From NCBI GenBank assembly GCA_031548875.1, contig JAVBQQ010000006.1, positions 11,454 to 75,453 of the forward strand: 64,000 bases of DNA, in the 5' to 3' direction. The stretch's first letter is position 1; each line of letters opens with the position of its first letter. Under the pieces are notes generated by a model. That model was not told where the DNA came from. It was given only the letters and a program-made list of their open reading frames with translations, and did not search any database. Of this stretch, positions 1 through 8,314 are shown one piece after another. A program made the translations under genes and the position numbers. The stretch comes from JAAYCI01 sp031548875. Lineage in GTDB: Bacteria > Bacillota > Clostridia > Oscillospirales > Ruminococcaceae.

Positions 1-48
1 GGCTGCCTCCATGTAGACTTTAATTGCATTCGGAAGTTGAATTGACAT
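1..48 (-). CDS. Partial CDS, N-terminus only (possibly SnoaL/NTF2-like)
   Basis: The first 16 codons of a minus-strand gene run off the window edge. The ATG at 48 is preceded by AGGAGG at about 58-63, a strong ribosome binding site. The visible start MSIQLPNAIKVYMEAA resembles the N-termini of SnoaL/NTF2-like proteins, but that is too little to assign a function. It lies 20 bp after the Dabb gene on the same strand and is probably the third gene of the operon headed by the WYL regulator. Confidence 0.55.
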   Translation of the reverse strand, partial: MSIQLPNAIKVYMEAA

Positions 49-68
49 TGAGATATCCCTCCTGTTAT

Positions 69-350
69 TTATTTCTCATAGCATACGGAAGCCGACGCTT
101 CCATTGCACTTACAATGTACTTTGACACCTCAACATGAACGGGATGCGCCAGATATGTTTTCATATCTTCCATTGAGGCAAACTGCGTAACCAAGAGAAT
201 ATCATACGAAGCAGGGCCACGGCTTATATCGATCTCGACCTGAATATCGCGAAGCGCGTCGATCTTTCCTTCCATGCTGAGCAGCGTTGCCTTTGCCTGA
301 TCGGCATTTTCCCGATCTTTGAGCTTAATTAACAGCGTGTTAGTAACCAT
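69..350 (-). CDS. Dabb (stress-responsive A/B barrel) domain protein
   Basis: A 93-aa protein with the size and pattern of a single Dabb ferredoxin-like barrel: hydrophobic N-terminal strand, helix, strand motif ASYDILLVTQFASMEDMKTY, then AHPVHVEVSKYI at the end. Dabb proteins are small dimeric barrels; some act on polyketides, many are uncharacterised. The start at 350 has GGGAGG about 10 nt upstream. It sits between the WYL regulator (22-bp gap) and a partial gene on the same strand, so it is probably co-transcribed with both. The physiological substrate cannot be told from sequence. Confidence 0.8.
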   Translation of the reverse strand: MVTNTLLIKLKDRENADQAKATLLSMEGKIDALRDIQVEIDISRGPASYDILLVTQFASMEDMKTYLAHPVHVEVSKYIVSAMEASASVCYEK

Positions 351-371
351 TTTTCTTGACCTCCCGATTGT

Positions 372-1283
372 TTAGTCTGACTCATAAGCCTGTTTTTGCC
401 GGTCTTTAAGTTCCTTTTTTATATACTCCGGCTGAATTACTTTTACGCTTGCCCCAAAGGACAGGAGGAAGGAGTATAGCCATTCATCCTCCGGAATTGG
501 CGCGGTCACATAGATTCCATCTTCTTTGTTTTCGATATAGGCAAATTCAAATACATCATAAACGCGATGGGCATGACGGCGTGAAAACCATAACTTTACC
601 TCGATATCTGTCTGCAACAGTTCTTCGTCTAAGTAGGCGGAACGCTGAACCTCACTGTATTCACGCAAAAATGATTGAGCAAGAGCGTGTAGTTCAGTCA
701 TTCGTGTAATCTTGAACAAACGAAAATCTTCTCGCAGATGGCAAAAGCCATAGAGATACCAATCATGCCGCTTATAGACCAGCTTCAACGGGTCTATTTT
801 GCGCTCGGTGAGCTCGCCGTTGCTGCTCACATATTGAAATTGGATACTCTTTTCATTGAATGTCGCTTCCTTTATCACCTCAAACTTTGCGGCATCCTCA
901 CGATTTGCATTTCCCCATCGGCTGAAATCCACATCAATCCAGTTGGTTCTTTTGTCAAACAGCAAGGCCATTTTCGCGAGAGCTGTTCCATTGCCAAGGA
1001 AAGGGACAGCGCGAAGCCCCTGTAATCCAAGTAATATCTCCCTTTTTTCATCCTCGGTGAGTACCGATTTATCCAGCACAAAATTGTCCATCAGCTGTAC
1101 GCCCCCATTGCGCCCTGTCGTGACATAAACAGGAATACCAGCCGCGCTAAGTGCATCAATATCCCGATAGATTGTCCGAACGGATACAGCAAACTGTTCC
1201 GCCAGCTTCGGGGCGGATATGGTTCCTTTCTCCATCAGAAGAAGCAGCATTTCCAGTAACCGACTGTCTTGCACAGGTCGCAC
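372..1283 (-). CDS. YafY/DeoR-type HTH transcriptional regulator with WYL domain
   Basis: A 303-aa regulator. Residues about 8-60 are a winged helix (SAPKLAEQFAVSVRTIYRDI is a typical HTH_11). Residues about 140-220 are a WYL domain (IQFQYVSS, then KRHDWYLYGFC), and the C-terminus is a WCX-like extension. WYL domains are thought to bind small ligands or nucleic acid and to control the HTH. The start is preceded by AGGAGGTGCGACC, a good RBS. Its promoter lies inside the 21-bp palindrome at 1296-1344, which suggests autoregulation. It heads an operon with the Dabb gene and the partial gene at the window edge. Confidence 0.88.
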   Translation of the reverse strand: MRPVQDSRLLEMLLLLMEKGTISAPKLAEQFAVSVRTIYRDIDALSAAGIPVYVTTGRNGGVQLMDNFVLDKSVLTEDEKREILLGLQGLRAVPFLGNGTALAKMALLFDKRTNWIDVDFSRWGNANREDAAKFEVIKEATFNEKSIQFQYVSSNGELTERKIDPLKLVYKRHDWYLYGFCHLREDFRLFKITRMTELHALAQSFLREYSEVQRSAYLDEELLQTDIEVKLWFSRRHAHRVYDVFEFAYIENKEDGIYVTAPIPEDEWLYSFLLSFGASVKVIQPEYIKKELKDRQKQAYESD

Positions 1284-1295
1284 CTCCTAAAATAA

Positions 1296-1344
1296 GAATA
1301 TCATATAAACCTTGACTCGTAATGTCAAGGTTTATATGATATTC
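1296..1344. promoter_or_regulatory. Perfect 21-bp inverted repeat containing divergent promoters
   Basis: Arms 1296-1316 and 1324-1344 are perfectly complementary around a 7-nt loop. On the minus strand TTGACA (1328-1323) and TATGAT (1305-1300) are 17 bp apart, an almost consensus promoter for the WYL gene. By symmetry the plus strand carries TTGACT (1312-1317) and TATGAT (1335-1340), also at 17 bp. A dimeric regulator, plausibly the adjacent WYL protein, could bind here (inference). No plus-strand gene follows, so the rightward promoter has no obvious product. Confidence 0.8.
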
Positions 1345-1430
1345 GAAGTAATCAGTTGTATATCCACCAAAGCTTACAATGGCAACTACTACGAGCCGGT
1401 TGTATTTGACTTCCGGCGCTGCCTATATAG

Positions 1431-1940
1431 TTATTTTCTATAAACCAGTTCTGCAAACTGACCATAGCGTTTTACTTCGACGAGTGAAAATCTTTTGAGG
1501 GATTCTTTTTGAGTAAAGAGCGGAATACCATCCCCTAAAAGAACAGGAGCGATTTGTATGATCATGGTGTCAAGTATATCGCTGTCGAGCAGCGGGGCCA
1601 ATATTTGATTTCCGCCGATTGCCCATATGTTTTCTTTTTTTGAGATGCCACTCACAAATGCCACAATATCGCCTGAAACCGGAACAAATCCGTTGACCGG
1701 CAGTTTTGCGGCATGGGTGAAAACATAATTCTTTGTTGTAGGATATACGAGATGAGCATTTTCCATTTTTGCAATTTCGTCAAATGTCTTTTTGCCCATA
1801 ATGGTGATATTCATTTTTTCATAGAAGCAGCTATAACCTGTTTCCTCGATTGTCCCGGTTTGATACAGCCAATCCAAGCCATGATTTTTATCCGCGAGGT
1901 AGCCGTCTAATGTGGCGCAGCCATAAAAAAAGACACCCAT
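1431..1940 (-). CDS. Dihydrofolate reductase family protein (RibD C-terminal-like)
   Basis: A 169-aa DHFR-fold protein: N-terminal FFYGCATLDGYLAD, the NADPH-binding IMGKKTFDEI around residue 50, and WAIGGNQILAPLL around residue 110. These match the RibD-C/YyaP-type reductases rather than true FolA, since the FolA folate-site pattern is not evident. Such proteins are probable NAD(P)H-dependent reductases of unknown substrate. It lies on the low-GC island, after the 318-aa gene on the same strand with a 42-bp gap. Confidence 0.8.
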   Translation of the reverse strand: MGVFFYGCATLDGYLADKNHGLDWLYQTGTIEETGYSCFYEKMNITIMGKKTFDEIAKMENAHLVYPTTKNYVFTHAAKLPVNGFVPVSGDIVAFVSGISKKENIWAIGGNQILAPLLDSDILDTMIIQIAPVLLGDGIPLFTQKESLKRFSLVEVKRYGQFAELVYRK

Positions 1941-1982
1941 AATAACACCTCAATCTGTAGCCATAGCGATTCCGTTTCTTTC

Positions 1983-2939
1983 TTAACTCTTTACACGCCC
2001 CAACAGCCTAAGGCACAAATAGGATAAATAAGGCGACACCGTTTTTTTTTGCCCGAAATCCCATCCCTTGCATTTCTGATAAACCGATTCTGGAATAAAC
2101 AACCCGTCTGCATTCTGCTTCCCTCGTATCAAAGCTATCATTTCGCGAAATCGCGGATCGAATTTTACAAAGTCAAACTTGCTTAAACAGTCCGCAACAC
2201 TCACAATGTCATACCACATGGCGGGCGCTTTCAGCTTGCGGAAGTCCGTGCCCATATAAAACATATATGGATGCCGTTCAAGGCTGTTTTCCCATAGAGG
2301 CAGTATGACATCTATCCCGCCCTTTACAGTATCGCTGTCTCGATACTCGTCAGTCTCGGATAATAGCTTGATCATGATAAGCGTCGCAAATGGGCAACCG
2401 TCGTCTTTCCGTCCGGGTCCTCGAAATGTTCCGTGTTCTTCCGATACCGAGCAGGGAAAGCCTTGTTCTGTGTATCGGCTTATTAGGTGCTCAACGCCCT
2501 GTCTGATATGCTGCTGGTAATCAACCTTGGCTTTTAATAATGCCATCAGCAATAACGGCGCGTCACACAGGCACCAGCCGAAAATATCTTCGCCCTTGCC
2601 TCCATAATGGGGCGGGATGTTGGTCATCGACTGATATACACCCTTCTTGTCTTTGCGGCTCATTATTTGCAGGATTGCACTTTCGATTTCGGGGATGTCC
2701 GTTCCAAACCCGATATCCAGCAGGAACAACAGCTTGCGGATCGACAGGTCGGGGTCTTTATGGTTTCGAACGATTGCATTGTGGAAGTTGTTAATCTCGT
2801 TAAGGTATGCTTGGATTTTTTTATATTTCAACGACTCAATCTTTAAGTCATGCAATTCTTCTCTGTTGTCACCCCGAAGATTTATCCGTAAGGCATATTG
2901 CAGCCACGGTTCACTTGTTGCTAAAAGGTTTTCATACAC
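1983..2939 (-). CDS. Hypothetical protein, possible alpha/alpha-toroid (prenyltransferase-repeat-like)
   Basis: A 318-aa soluble protein starting with GTG (2939); GGTGG lies about 10 nt upstream. It has no signal peptide or membrane helix. Repeated patterns such as DGCPFATLIMIKLL, NADGLFIPESVY and the C-terminal WDFGQKK...YLSYLCLRLL recall the helical repeats of the prenyltransferase/squalene-cyclase toroid found in uncharacterised Firmicute proteins. I cannot identify cyclase catalytic residues, so no reaction is proposed. It follows the histidine kinase on the same strand after 127 bp and belongs to the low-GC island. Confidence 0.55.
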   Translation of the reverse strand: MYENLLATSEPWLQYALRINLRGDNREELHDLKIESLKYKKIQAYLNEINNFHNAIVRNHKDPDLSIRKLLFLLDIGFGTDIPEIESAILQIMSRKDKKGVYQSMTNIPPHYGGKGEDIFGWCLCDAPLLLMALLKAKVDYQQHIRQGVEHLISRYTEQGFPCSVSEEHGTFRGPGRKDDGCPFATLIMIKLLSETDEYRDSDTVKGGIDVILPLWENSLERHPYMFYMGTDFRKLKAPAMWYDIVSVADCLSKFDFVKFDPRFREMIALIRGKQNADGLFIPESVYQKCKGWDFGQKKTVSPYLSYLCLRLLGRVKS

Positions 2940-3066
2940 GATTTTCTATCCACCTCTGATAAAATATTGTGTTGCTAAATACGATACTACCAAACGCTGG
3001 TTGAAACAATTGAAAGGCGCATTACACAACATACCAATAAAACGCTATCGTGTAAGACCGATTGCA

Positions 3067-4164
3067 TTATTGGGCATTTTTCGGCAACTCAATTTCGAAA
3101 GCTGTTCCCTTGTTCGGCTCACTGCGGACAGCAATCTTACCGCCCATTATTTCTACAATCCGCTTCACAATGGCAAGGCCCAATCCGTTGCCCTCGCCGG
3201 AGCGTGATTTCTGCGCTTTATAAAACGAATCAAATATATGCTCCTGATCGGCATCCTTTATACCGACACCGTGATCTTCTACTTGGGCGACAATCTGTTC
3301 AGGCCCGTTGCTTAACCGCAGAGCAATCAAACCGCTTTCATGTGAAAACTTGATGGCATTTTGAATCAGGTTAATCCACACCTGTTCCAGCAGGCCGCTG
3401 TCGCCAGAGTACTCTACTTCCGCAAGGTCAAAATCAAATATAATATCTTTCTTCGACCACAGCGGTTCCAGTAGCACCACCACTTTGCGTATCTGTTCGT
3501 CCAGCGAAAAGGTTGTCGCGGTTTCCCGGATCACCTTGCTATCAAGCTCCGACAGGCGTAGTAGGTCGCCGGAAAGCGCCATCAACCGGGTGCTTTCATT
3601 TGTGATGATATCGCTATATTGGAGCCTTTTCGCGTCACCCAATTCCCTTACATGTGCGGCATCATCACGCAAAAGCTCGGCATAACCCTTGATGGAGGTA
3701 ATCGGCGTCCGAAACTCATGCGATACACTAGACACAAACTGGCTGCGCTGTGCGTCAACACTTTTCAGTTCCCTCGTCATGGTGTTAAAATCCCCGGCAA
3801 GCTGCGCCAGTTCATCCCGCCCCGCAATCTCTACTGCCACATCAAAATCGCCGGATGATACCTTGCGGGCAGCATCCGAAAGCGTCCGCACCGGCTTAAC
3901 AATGCCTCGCACCACCAGCAGAATGACCGCTGTGCCAACAAGGATGCTTGCCGCGAAAGCAAGGATCGTGTAGAGCTTGAAATTATAGAACTCGCCGCCC
4001 ACCTCTTTCACCACCGGGAAGAGCCGCATCAGGCGCTCCGGCGTGATAACCGCAAGCATGACGCCGAGAATGAGCAGGTTTAGCCCCCACCAAAGACCTA
4101 GGAAAACGGTAACGAGCTTTGCATACAGTGATTTGAAGCCAAATCGTTTTCCTTTCATACGCAC
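3067..4164 (-). CDS. Sensor histidine kinase (HAMP/HisKA/HATPase)
   Basis: A 365-aa membrane kinase. Helices lie at about 15-38 and 60-85, leaving only a short extracellular loop, followed by HAMP at about 85-140. The HisKA box SVSHEFRTPITSIKGY carries the phospho-accepting His. The ATPase domain shows NLIQNAIKFS (N box), DHGVGIKD (G1) and GEGNGLGLAIVKRI (G2). The short sensor loop resembles intramembrane-sensing kinases that partner with ABC transporters. Its start overlaps the response regulator end by 10 bp, so the pair is co-translated. With the upstream ABC transporter it likely forms a sensing and export module (inference). Confidence 0.93.
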   Translation of the reverse strand: MRMKGKRFGFKSLYAKLVTVFLGLWWGLNLLILGVMLAVITPERLMRLFPVVKEVGGEFYNFKLYTILAFAASILVGTAVILLVVRGIVKPVRTLSDAARKVSSGDFDVAVEIAGRDELAQLAGDFNTMTRELKSVDAQRSQFVSSVSHEFRTPITSIKGYAELLRDDAAHVRELGDAKRLQYSDIITNESTRLMALSGDLLRLSELDSKVIRETATTFSLDEQIRKVVVLLEPLWSKKDIIFDFDLAEVEYSGDSGLLEQVWINLIQNAIKFSHESGLIALRLSNGPEQIVAQVEDHGVGIKDADQEHIFDSFYKAQKSRSGEGNGLGLAIVKRIVEIMGGKIAVRSEPNKGTAFEIELPKNAQ

Positions 4165-4832
4165 CTCTCAGCTTTGTAGCCCAGCCCCCGAATGGTCACA
4201 ATCTTAAAATCAGGCACATGTTCAAACTTTTCCCGCAGCCGCTTGATATGCACATCCACAGTACGGTCATCGCTCTCTGAATCCATGCCCCATATCTCAT
4301 CCATCAGGTCGCGGCGGGTGGATATCTTTTGGGGATACGAAAGCAGCTTGAATAAAAGCAGAAACTCTTTTTGTGGCAAAAGAATTTTCTCTGCGCCAGT
4401 ATTGACAGTCAATGTTTCGTAGTCCAAAATCACTTTGCCAACTGTCAGCTTTTTCTCACTATTGATTTTGGCGCGGCGTAACAGTGCCTCCACGCGCAAC
4501 AGCATCTCATCAAAGTCGATGGGCTTGACCATATAATCGTCTGTTCCGGCGCGGAAGCCTTGCCGTTTATCCTCAATGCGCTCTTTGGCGGTAATCATGA
4601 GAATAGGCAACTCATACCTCGCGCCGCGCAGCTCCGCCGTCAGCTCGTAGCCGTCCATGCGTGGCATCATAATGTCCGCAATCATCAGGTCGATATGCTC
4701 GTGATCCATAACTTCGAGAGCTTCTTCGCCATCGGCGGCAGGGAAGGCGCGGTAGCCTTCCCCTGTAAGCCGCTCTATAATCAAATTTCGGATATTGTCA
4801 TTGTCATCCACAACAAGAATGTTGAACATCAA
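4155..4832 (-). CDS. OmpR/PhoB-family response regulator
   Basis: A 225-aa two-domain regulator. The receiver (1-115) has the acidic pair in ILVVDDND, the phospho-acceptor Asp in LMIADIMMPRMDGYEL and the Lys in DDYMVKPIDF. The C-terminal winged helix (130-225) contains the MDSESDDRTVDVHIKRLREK recognition helix. Start is ATG at 4832 or 4829, with GGGGTGA upstream. It sits between the ABC transporter (28-bp gap) and the kinase (overlap), so all three look like one operon; the likely target is the transporter promoter. Confidence 0.93.
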   Translation of the reverse strand: MMFNILVVDDNDNIRNLIIERLTGEGYRAFPAADGEEALEVMDHEHIDLMIADIMMPRMDGYELTAELRGARYELPILMITAKERIEDKRQGFRAGTDDYMVKPIDFDEMLLRVEALLRRAKINSEKKLTVGKVILDYETLTVNTGAEKILLPQKEFLLLFKLLSYPQKISTRRDLMDEIWGMDSESDDRTVDVHIKRLREKFEHVPDFKIVTIRGLGYKAERCV

Positions 4833-4860
4833 ATCACCCCATTACCGTTAAATGATACCA

Positions 4861-7194
4861 TTATTCCGTGCGCAAAGCCACAACAGGGTCTTTTTTTGCG
4901 GCCAGCTTCGCCGGGATGAAACCTGCCACCAGCGTCAGTGTCATGCTGCCGAGCAAAAGCATTATGATTTGAACCGGGCCAAGCCCCGCGATATTGGCTA
5001 CGCCTGCTGTTTGCAAGATTGCGGCGTTGATGGGGATGGTGAGCAAGCCGGAAACAGCAATCCCGATAATGCCCGCAATGAAACCGATAATCAGCGTTTC
5101 AGCCTCAAACACATGGGTAATGTCTTGCTTATGAGCGCCAATCGAGCGCAGGATGCCGATTTCCTTTGTGCGCTCCACCACGGACACATAGGTGATAATG
5201 GCAATCATCAGCCCTGACACGGCCAGAGAGATACAAGCGAAAACGATAAGCGCGTAGTACACGGTGGAGATCAAAGAGCCGGTGACGCTGGTAAGGGTGG
5301 TCGCATTGTTGGTGTAAACGATTTGCTCTGCTTCCGGTTTCCCGGCGTTCCATGCGTCAAGATATGCCATAACCGCATCGTTGGCCGCAAAATCTACGGT
5401 GTAAATATCAATGGCGGTGGGGATGGGATCGACGCCGAGCCGCCGCATTTGTTTTGCTTTGGTTTCAGCATCCTCAAAGGGCAGGCCGGTGTGTATGTCG
5501 TGGTCTGCGGCTGCCTGTGCGGCGGCAATTTGAGAAGTCGTTGCCTGATCGAGTACCCACTGTGTCAAAGCCGGTGTGCAGACAACGCCCTCGTTGAAGT
5601 AGTTTCCCGCCGCACTCGGCTTCGGGCGCAGGACGCCGACAACGGTGAGGTAAATCCCCTCCGGATTTTCCAGCAACCTGTCATAATCCTCCGGCTCCGC
5701 CGCAAGATATAACCCGTCTTTTTCGGTGTAGAACACATCATTCGGCAACACTTTTGCAATCGACTTGCCGATAAATTCAGTCAGTGTATAGTCATTAATT
5801 CCATTGTGGATGCCGAGCTTATTAAAAAAGTCCACATCCATCTGGTTGTACTCATCCACAACGAGAACGATTTCGTTCTCGTTCAACGGCAGACGGCTCC
5901 CCGAGCCAATCAGGTCGTACTGCGCCAATATGAAATCAGTATGCTCCGGCATAACCTGCATGTAGGTACTGCCCATACCCATAACGCCGACTTCTTCCTC
6001 AACACCGGTAGTTATAAAGTGATTGTCAATCACCTGTTTCTCCGGCACGAGGTTGATGAGGTCAAGGCGCACACCGCGCGAATAGGCAATGGAATTGATT
6101 GAATCCGGCAGCGCGGGTTCAATATTGGTTATATAGTCGAGGTATTCCCTGGTCAACACATTTGTGTGCGGCGTGGTATATTCACTTTCATCGTCGCGAT
6201 AGAGAACATCCGCGCCCGGATAGCGGATATAATCAGGTTTCGTACCGGTTGGGGCATTTTCCTCCACGGTGCTGATGGAAATCGGGTAGCCGGACAGCGC
6301 GTCGCTCTGCATCCCGCCCATGAACGCCGACAGGCCGCCCGACAGCGCCAAGACAAGTGCAACGCCGATAATGCCGATGCCACCGGCTAATGACGTGAAA
6401 AACGTCCGGCTCTTTTTCGTGAGCAGGTTTTGAAATGATAACGATAATGCAGCCACTGGCGATAAAGAAGTTTTCTGTTGCTCACGCTTTTGCGGAGTAG
6501 CCACATTCTCTGTGGTTGCCGGTCGGCTATCAGACACAACTTCACCGTCCAGCAGCTCTACAATGCGTGTGCTGTATTCCTTTGCCAGCTCTACATTGTG
6601 CGTAACCATGATGACGAGCTTTGTTTTGGATATTTCCTTTAATATTTCCATCACGAGAAGCCCTGTGCCGCTGTCAAGCGCGCCGGTTGGCTCGTCGGCA
6701 AGGATAATATCGGGGTCGTTCACCAATGCCCTTGCGATAGATACCCGTTGGGCCTGACCGCCGGAAATCTGATTGGGTCTTTTTCGCATCACGTTTTCCA
6801 GCCCCACTTTACGCAAGGCGTCCTGGGCCTTGTGCTTTTTTTCTTCGGAGCTGATGCCTGAAAAGGATAATGCCAGCTCGACATTTTGCTGAATGGACAG
6901 GTGCGGAATGAGGTTGTAGCTTTGGAACACAAAACCGATGGAGTGGTTGCGATAGGCGTCCCAATCCGCGTCGGCATAGCTTTTCGTAGACTGTCCATCG
7001 ACTAAAAGGTCGCCCTCATCATAATGGTCAAGGCCGCCTATGACATTGAGCAAGGTCGTCTTGCCACAGCCGGACGGCCCAAGAACGGAAACAAATTCGC
7101 ACTCTTCAAAGGTTAAGTTGATTCCTTTCAGCGCATGGACAGTTTCACCGTTTCGGTAGGTTTTCTGGATATTTTGAAGATGCAGCTTTGACAT
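4861..7194 (-). CDS. ABC transporter, fused ATPase-permease (MacB/FtsX type)
   Basis: A 777-aa fusion. Residues 1-225 are the ATPase: Walker A GPSGCGKTTLLN, signature ISGGQAQRVSIARAL, Walker B IILADEPTGALD. A first membrane helix follows at about 275-297, then a large extracellular MacB-like domain, then three C-terminal FtsX-type helices. I place the start at 7194 because AAGGAGGG lies 7 nt before it; an in-frame ATG at 7308 lacks a comparable site. Such mechanotransmission exporters often act on peptides or antibiotics, and the neighbouring two-component system supports an inducible defence role. The substrate is unknown. Confidence 0.9.
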   Translation of the reverse strand: MSKLHLQNIQKTYRNGETVHALKGINLTFEECEFVSVLGPSGCGKTTLLNVIGGLDHYDEGDLLVDGQSTKSYADADWDAYRNHSIGFVFQSYNLIPHLSIQQNVELALSFSGISSEEKKHKAQDALRKVGLENVMRKRPNQISGGQAQRVSIARALVNDPDIILADEPTGALDSGTGLLVMEILKEISKTKLVIMVTHNVELAKEYSTRIVELLDGEVVSDSRPATTENVATPQKREQQKTSLSPVAALSLSFQNLLTKKSRTFFTSLAGGIGIIGVALVLALSGGLSAFMGGMQSDALSGYPISISTVEENAPTGTKPDYIRYPGADVLYRDDESEYTTPHTNVLTREYLDYITNIEPALPDSINSIAYSRGVRLDLINLVPEKQVIDNHFITTGVEEEVGVMGMGSTYMQVMPEHTDFILAQYDLIGSGSRLPLNENEIVLVVDEYNQMDVDFFNKLGIHNGINDYTLTEFIGKSIAKVLPNDVFYTEKDGLYLAAEPEDYDRLLENPEGIYLTVVGVLRPKPSAAGNYFNEGVVCTPALTQWVLDQATTSQIAAAQAAADHDIHTGLPFEDAETKAKQMRRLGVDPIPTAIDIYTVDFAANDAVMAYLDAWNAGKPEAEQIVYTNNATTLTSVTGSLISTVYYALIVFACISLAVSGLMIAIITYVSVVERTKEIGILRSIGAHKQDITHVFEAETLIIGFIAGIIGIAVSGLLTIPINAAILQTAGVANIAGLGPVQIIMLLLGSMTLTLVAGFIPAKLAAKKDPVVALRTE

Positions 7195-7502
7195 TTCATT
7201 ACCCTCCTTGTTTTCTTGTTGGGTTAAAAATATCGCGGCTAAATGAACCATATATGAACTGGAGTTGTTATGGGATAGCAAGGCAGAGCATGGAAGATAT
7301 AAACACATTCACTAAAACTATACCCGCAGTCCGGGTACGGGCGGCAGGTATAGAATAGTTTGTCTTTACGAAACATCCCCTTTCTTGGCAGGTATCGTTT
7401 TTGCCGGTTTTGCGTGGGAAAAGGTTGGGAAAAGAATAAGACAAACCATCAAACTATTGATACTACGCGATTTGTTCGGCTTGTCTTATTATACTATACG
7501 GG
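7195..7502. other. Intergenic region between the ABC gene and the integrase remnant
   Basis: About 300 bp without a gene. It presumably contains the leftward promoter of the ABC-regulator-kinase operon, but I could not pick a convincing -35/-10 pair. Its right end holds an inverted repeat (separate entry) and an in-frame stop at 7458-7460 that closes the integrase remnant's frame upstream. Confidence 0.5.
7435..7490. repeat. 10-bp perfect inverted repeat
   Basis: AATAAGACAA at 7435-7444 and its exact complement TTGTCTTATT at 7481-7490 flank 36 bp, immediately before the point where recognisable integrase homology begins (7503). It may be a recombinase-related or deletion-scar sequence. No T-tract makes it a clear terminator. 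Confidence 0.5.
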
Positions 7503-7808
7503 CACTCATCTACCACCTACAAGCTGAAGCTGAACCACGATAATCTGAAAGCAACCCAAGGCGACACCGGCCACGCTGAAATCGACATGATCACCAAGGT
7601 ATATGCCCACATTCTGGATGAAGACCGAAAGGTGAACGCACAGAAGTTTGAAGCGGCTTTTTACTCCAACCCGGACTTGCGCGACGTGAAAGCGCCGCCC
7701 AGCGCCGGCGGCGAAGTGGATTTGGCAGGGCTCATCAGTCAGCTACAGGAATCACCGGAGCTTGCCCAAACGCTGGCTGAGGTAATTGGTAAGATTCAGC
7801 CCTATTAG
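7503..7808 (+). pseudogene. Tyrosine recombinase/integrase, C-terminal remnant
   Basis: Reading from 7503 gives HSSTTYKLKLNHDNLKATQG and then DTGHAEIDMITKVYAHILDE. This is the C-terminal catalytic end of Firmicute phage/ICE integrases: the R-H-S box without its Arg, the GH box, and the nucleophile Tyr in VYAHI. The stop is at 7808. The N-terminal ~300 residues are missing and an in-frame TGA lies at 7458, so it cannot be a functional integrase. A 73-codon frame from the internal ATG at 7587 could still be translated. It lies 130 bp from the 3' end of tRNA-Arg, the typical place for an integrase at an island boundary. Confidence 0.85.
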
Positions 7809-7938
7809 CAGAAATGCCGTTTTTATTGCTGTAGCGCAAAAATCGTTCGAAACGTCTTAGCTGGAAATGTAAGTATGCACCGTGGCAAAATGGCGAGCGG
7901 GCAAAAGAAAAACGCCGAAAGTATTGAAATTTCGACGT

Positions 7939-8015
7939 TGGTACGCCCGGCGAGGTTCGAACTCGCTACCCTCGGTTTAGAAGACCGATGCTCTATCCAG
8001 GTGAGCTACGGGCGC
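7939..8015 (-). tRNA. tRNA-Arg(TCT), CCA encoded
   Basis: Read on the minus strand, 8015-7942 folds as a full 74-nt cloverleaf: acceptor GCGCCCG/CGGGCGT, D arm GCTC...GAGC, anticodon stem TCGGT/ACCGA around loop CTTCTAA (anticodon TCT, reads AGA), and T arm GCGAG-TTCGAAC-CTCGC. Discriminator A is followed by a genomically encoded CCA at 7941-7939. The 3' end faces the integrase remnant and the low-GC island. Confidence 0.95.
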
Positions 8016-8059
8016 ATAACAGGTAAGATTATTCAGTTTAGGCTACAGACGGCGTTCAT

Positions 8060-8099
8060 CTTAGAAGGCTGGTGCTCTATCCAACTGAGCTACTGGCGC
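8060..8099 (-). pseudogene. tRNA-Arg(TCT), 5' half only
   Basis: The minus strand from 8099 reads an intact 5' half: acceptor strand GCGCCAG, D arm GCTC-AGTTGGATA-GAGC, stem CCAGC and loop CTTCTAA plus one G. It then diverges into non-tRNA sequence, with no partner for the CCAGC or GCGCCAG strands. It shares CTTCTAA with the intact tRNA-Arg 45 bp away. A break in the anticodon loop is what site-specific integration or deletion at a tRNA attachment site leaves behind (inference). Confidence 0.8.
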
Positions 8100-8222
8100 A
8101 TATCCAGTTGTTGGGCCCGCCCGCGTGGTTAGGGGCAAAACGGCCGCTTCCTCGTTTTTAACAGCACGCGTTCATTCTAGCAAAGGCCGCCCCAAAAAGC
8201 AAGCCGCTCACCGTCACACCGC

Positions 8223-8251
8223 TTGACACAAGACCGCCAATACCGTAGGAT
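8223..8251 (+). promoter_or_regulatory. Sigma-A-type promoter of the cysteine-synthase-like gene
   Basis: TTGACA at 8223-8228 and TAGGAT at 8246-8251 are separated by 17 bp, about 65 bp before the start codon at 8315. Confidence 0.6.
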
Positions 8252-8314
8252 AAGATAAGATATGCATATAAATAGACCGCCCCGTGCGGTTTTGGGGGAG
8301 CGACGATAATCGAC

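Noticed and set aside
1345..1430. Short plus-strand frame reading AYNGNYYEPVVFDFRRCLY
   Set aside because: Looks like a possible fragment of a mobile-element protein, but it is too short, has no start or RBS, and matches no family I can name.
8060..8099. Second functional tRNA-Arg
   Set aside because: The 3' half is absent: no partner for the anticodon stem, no T arm and no acceptor 3' strand within 60 bases.
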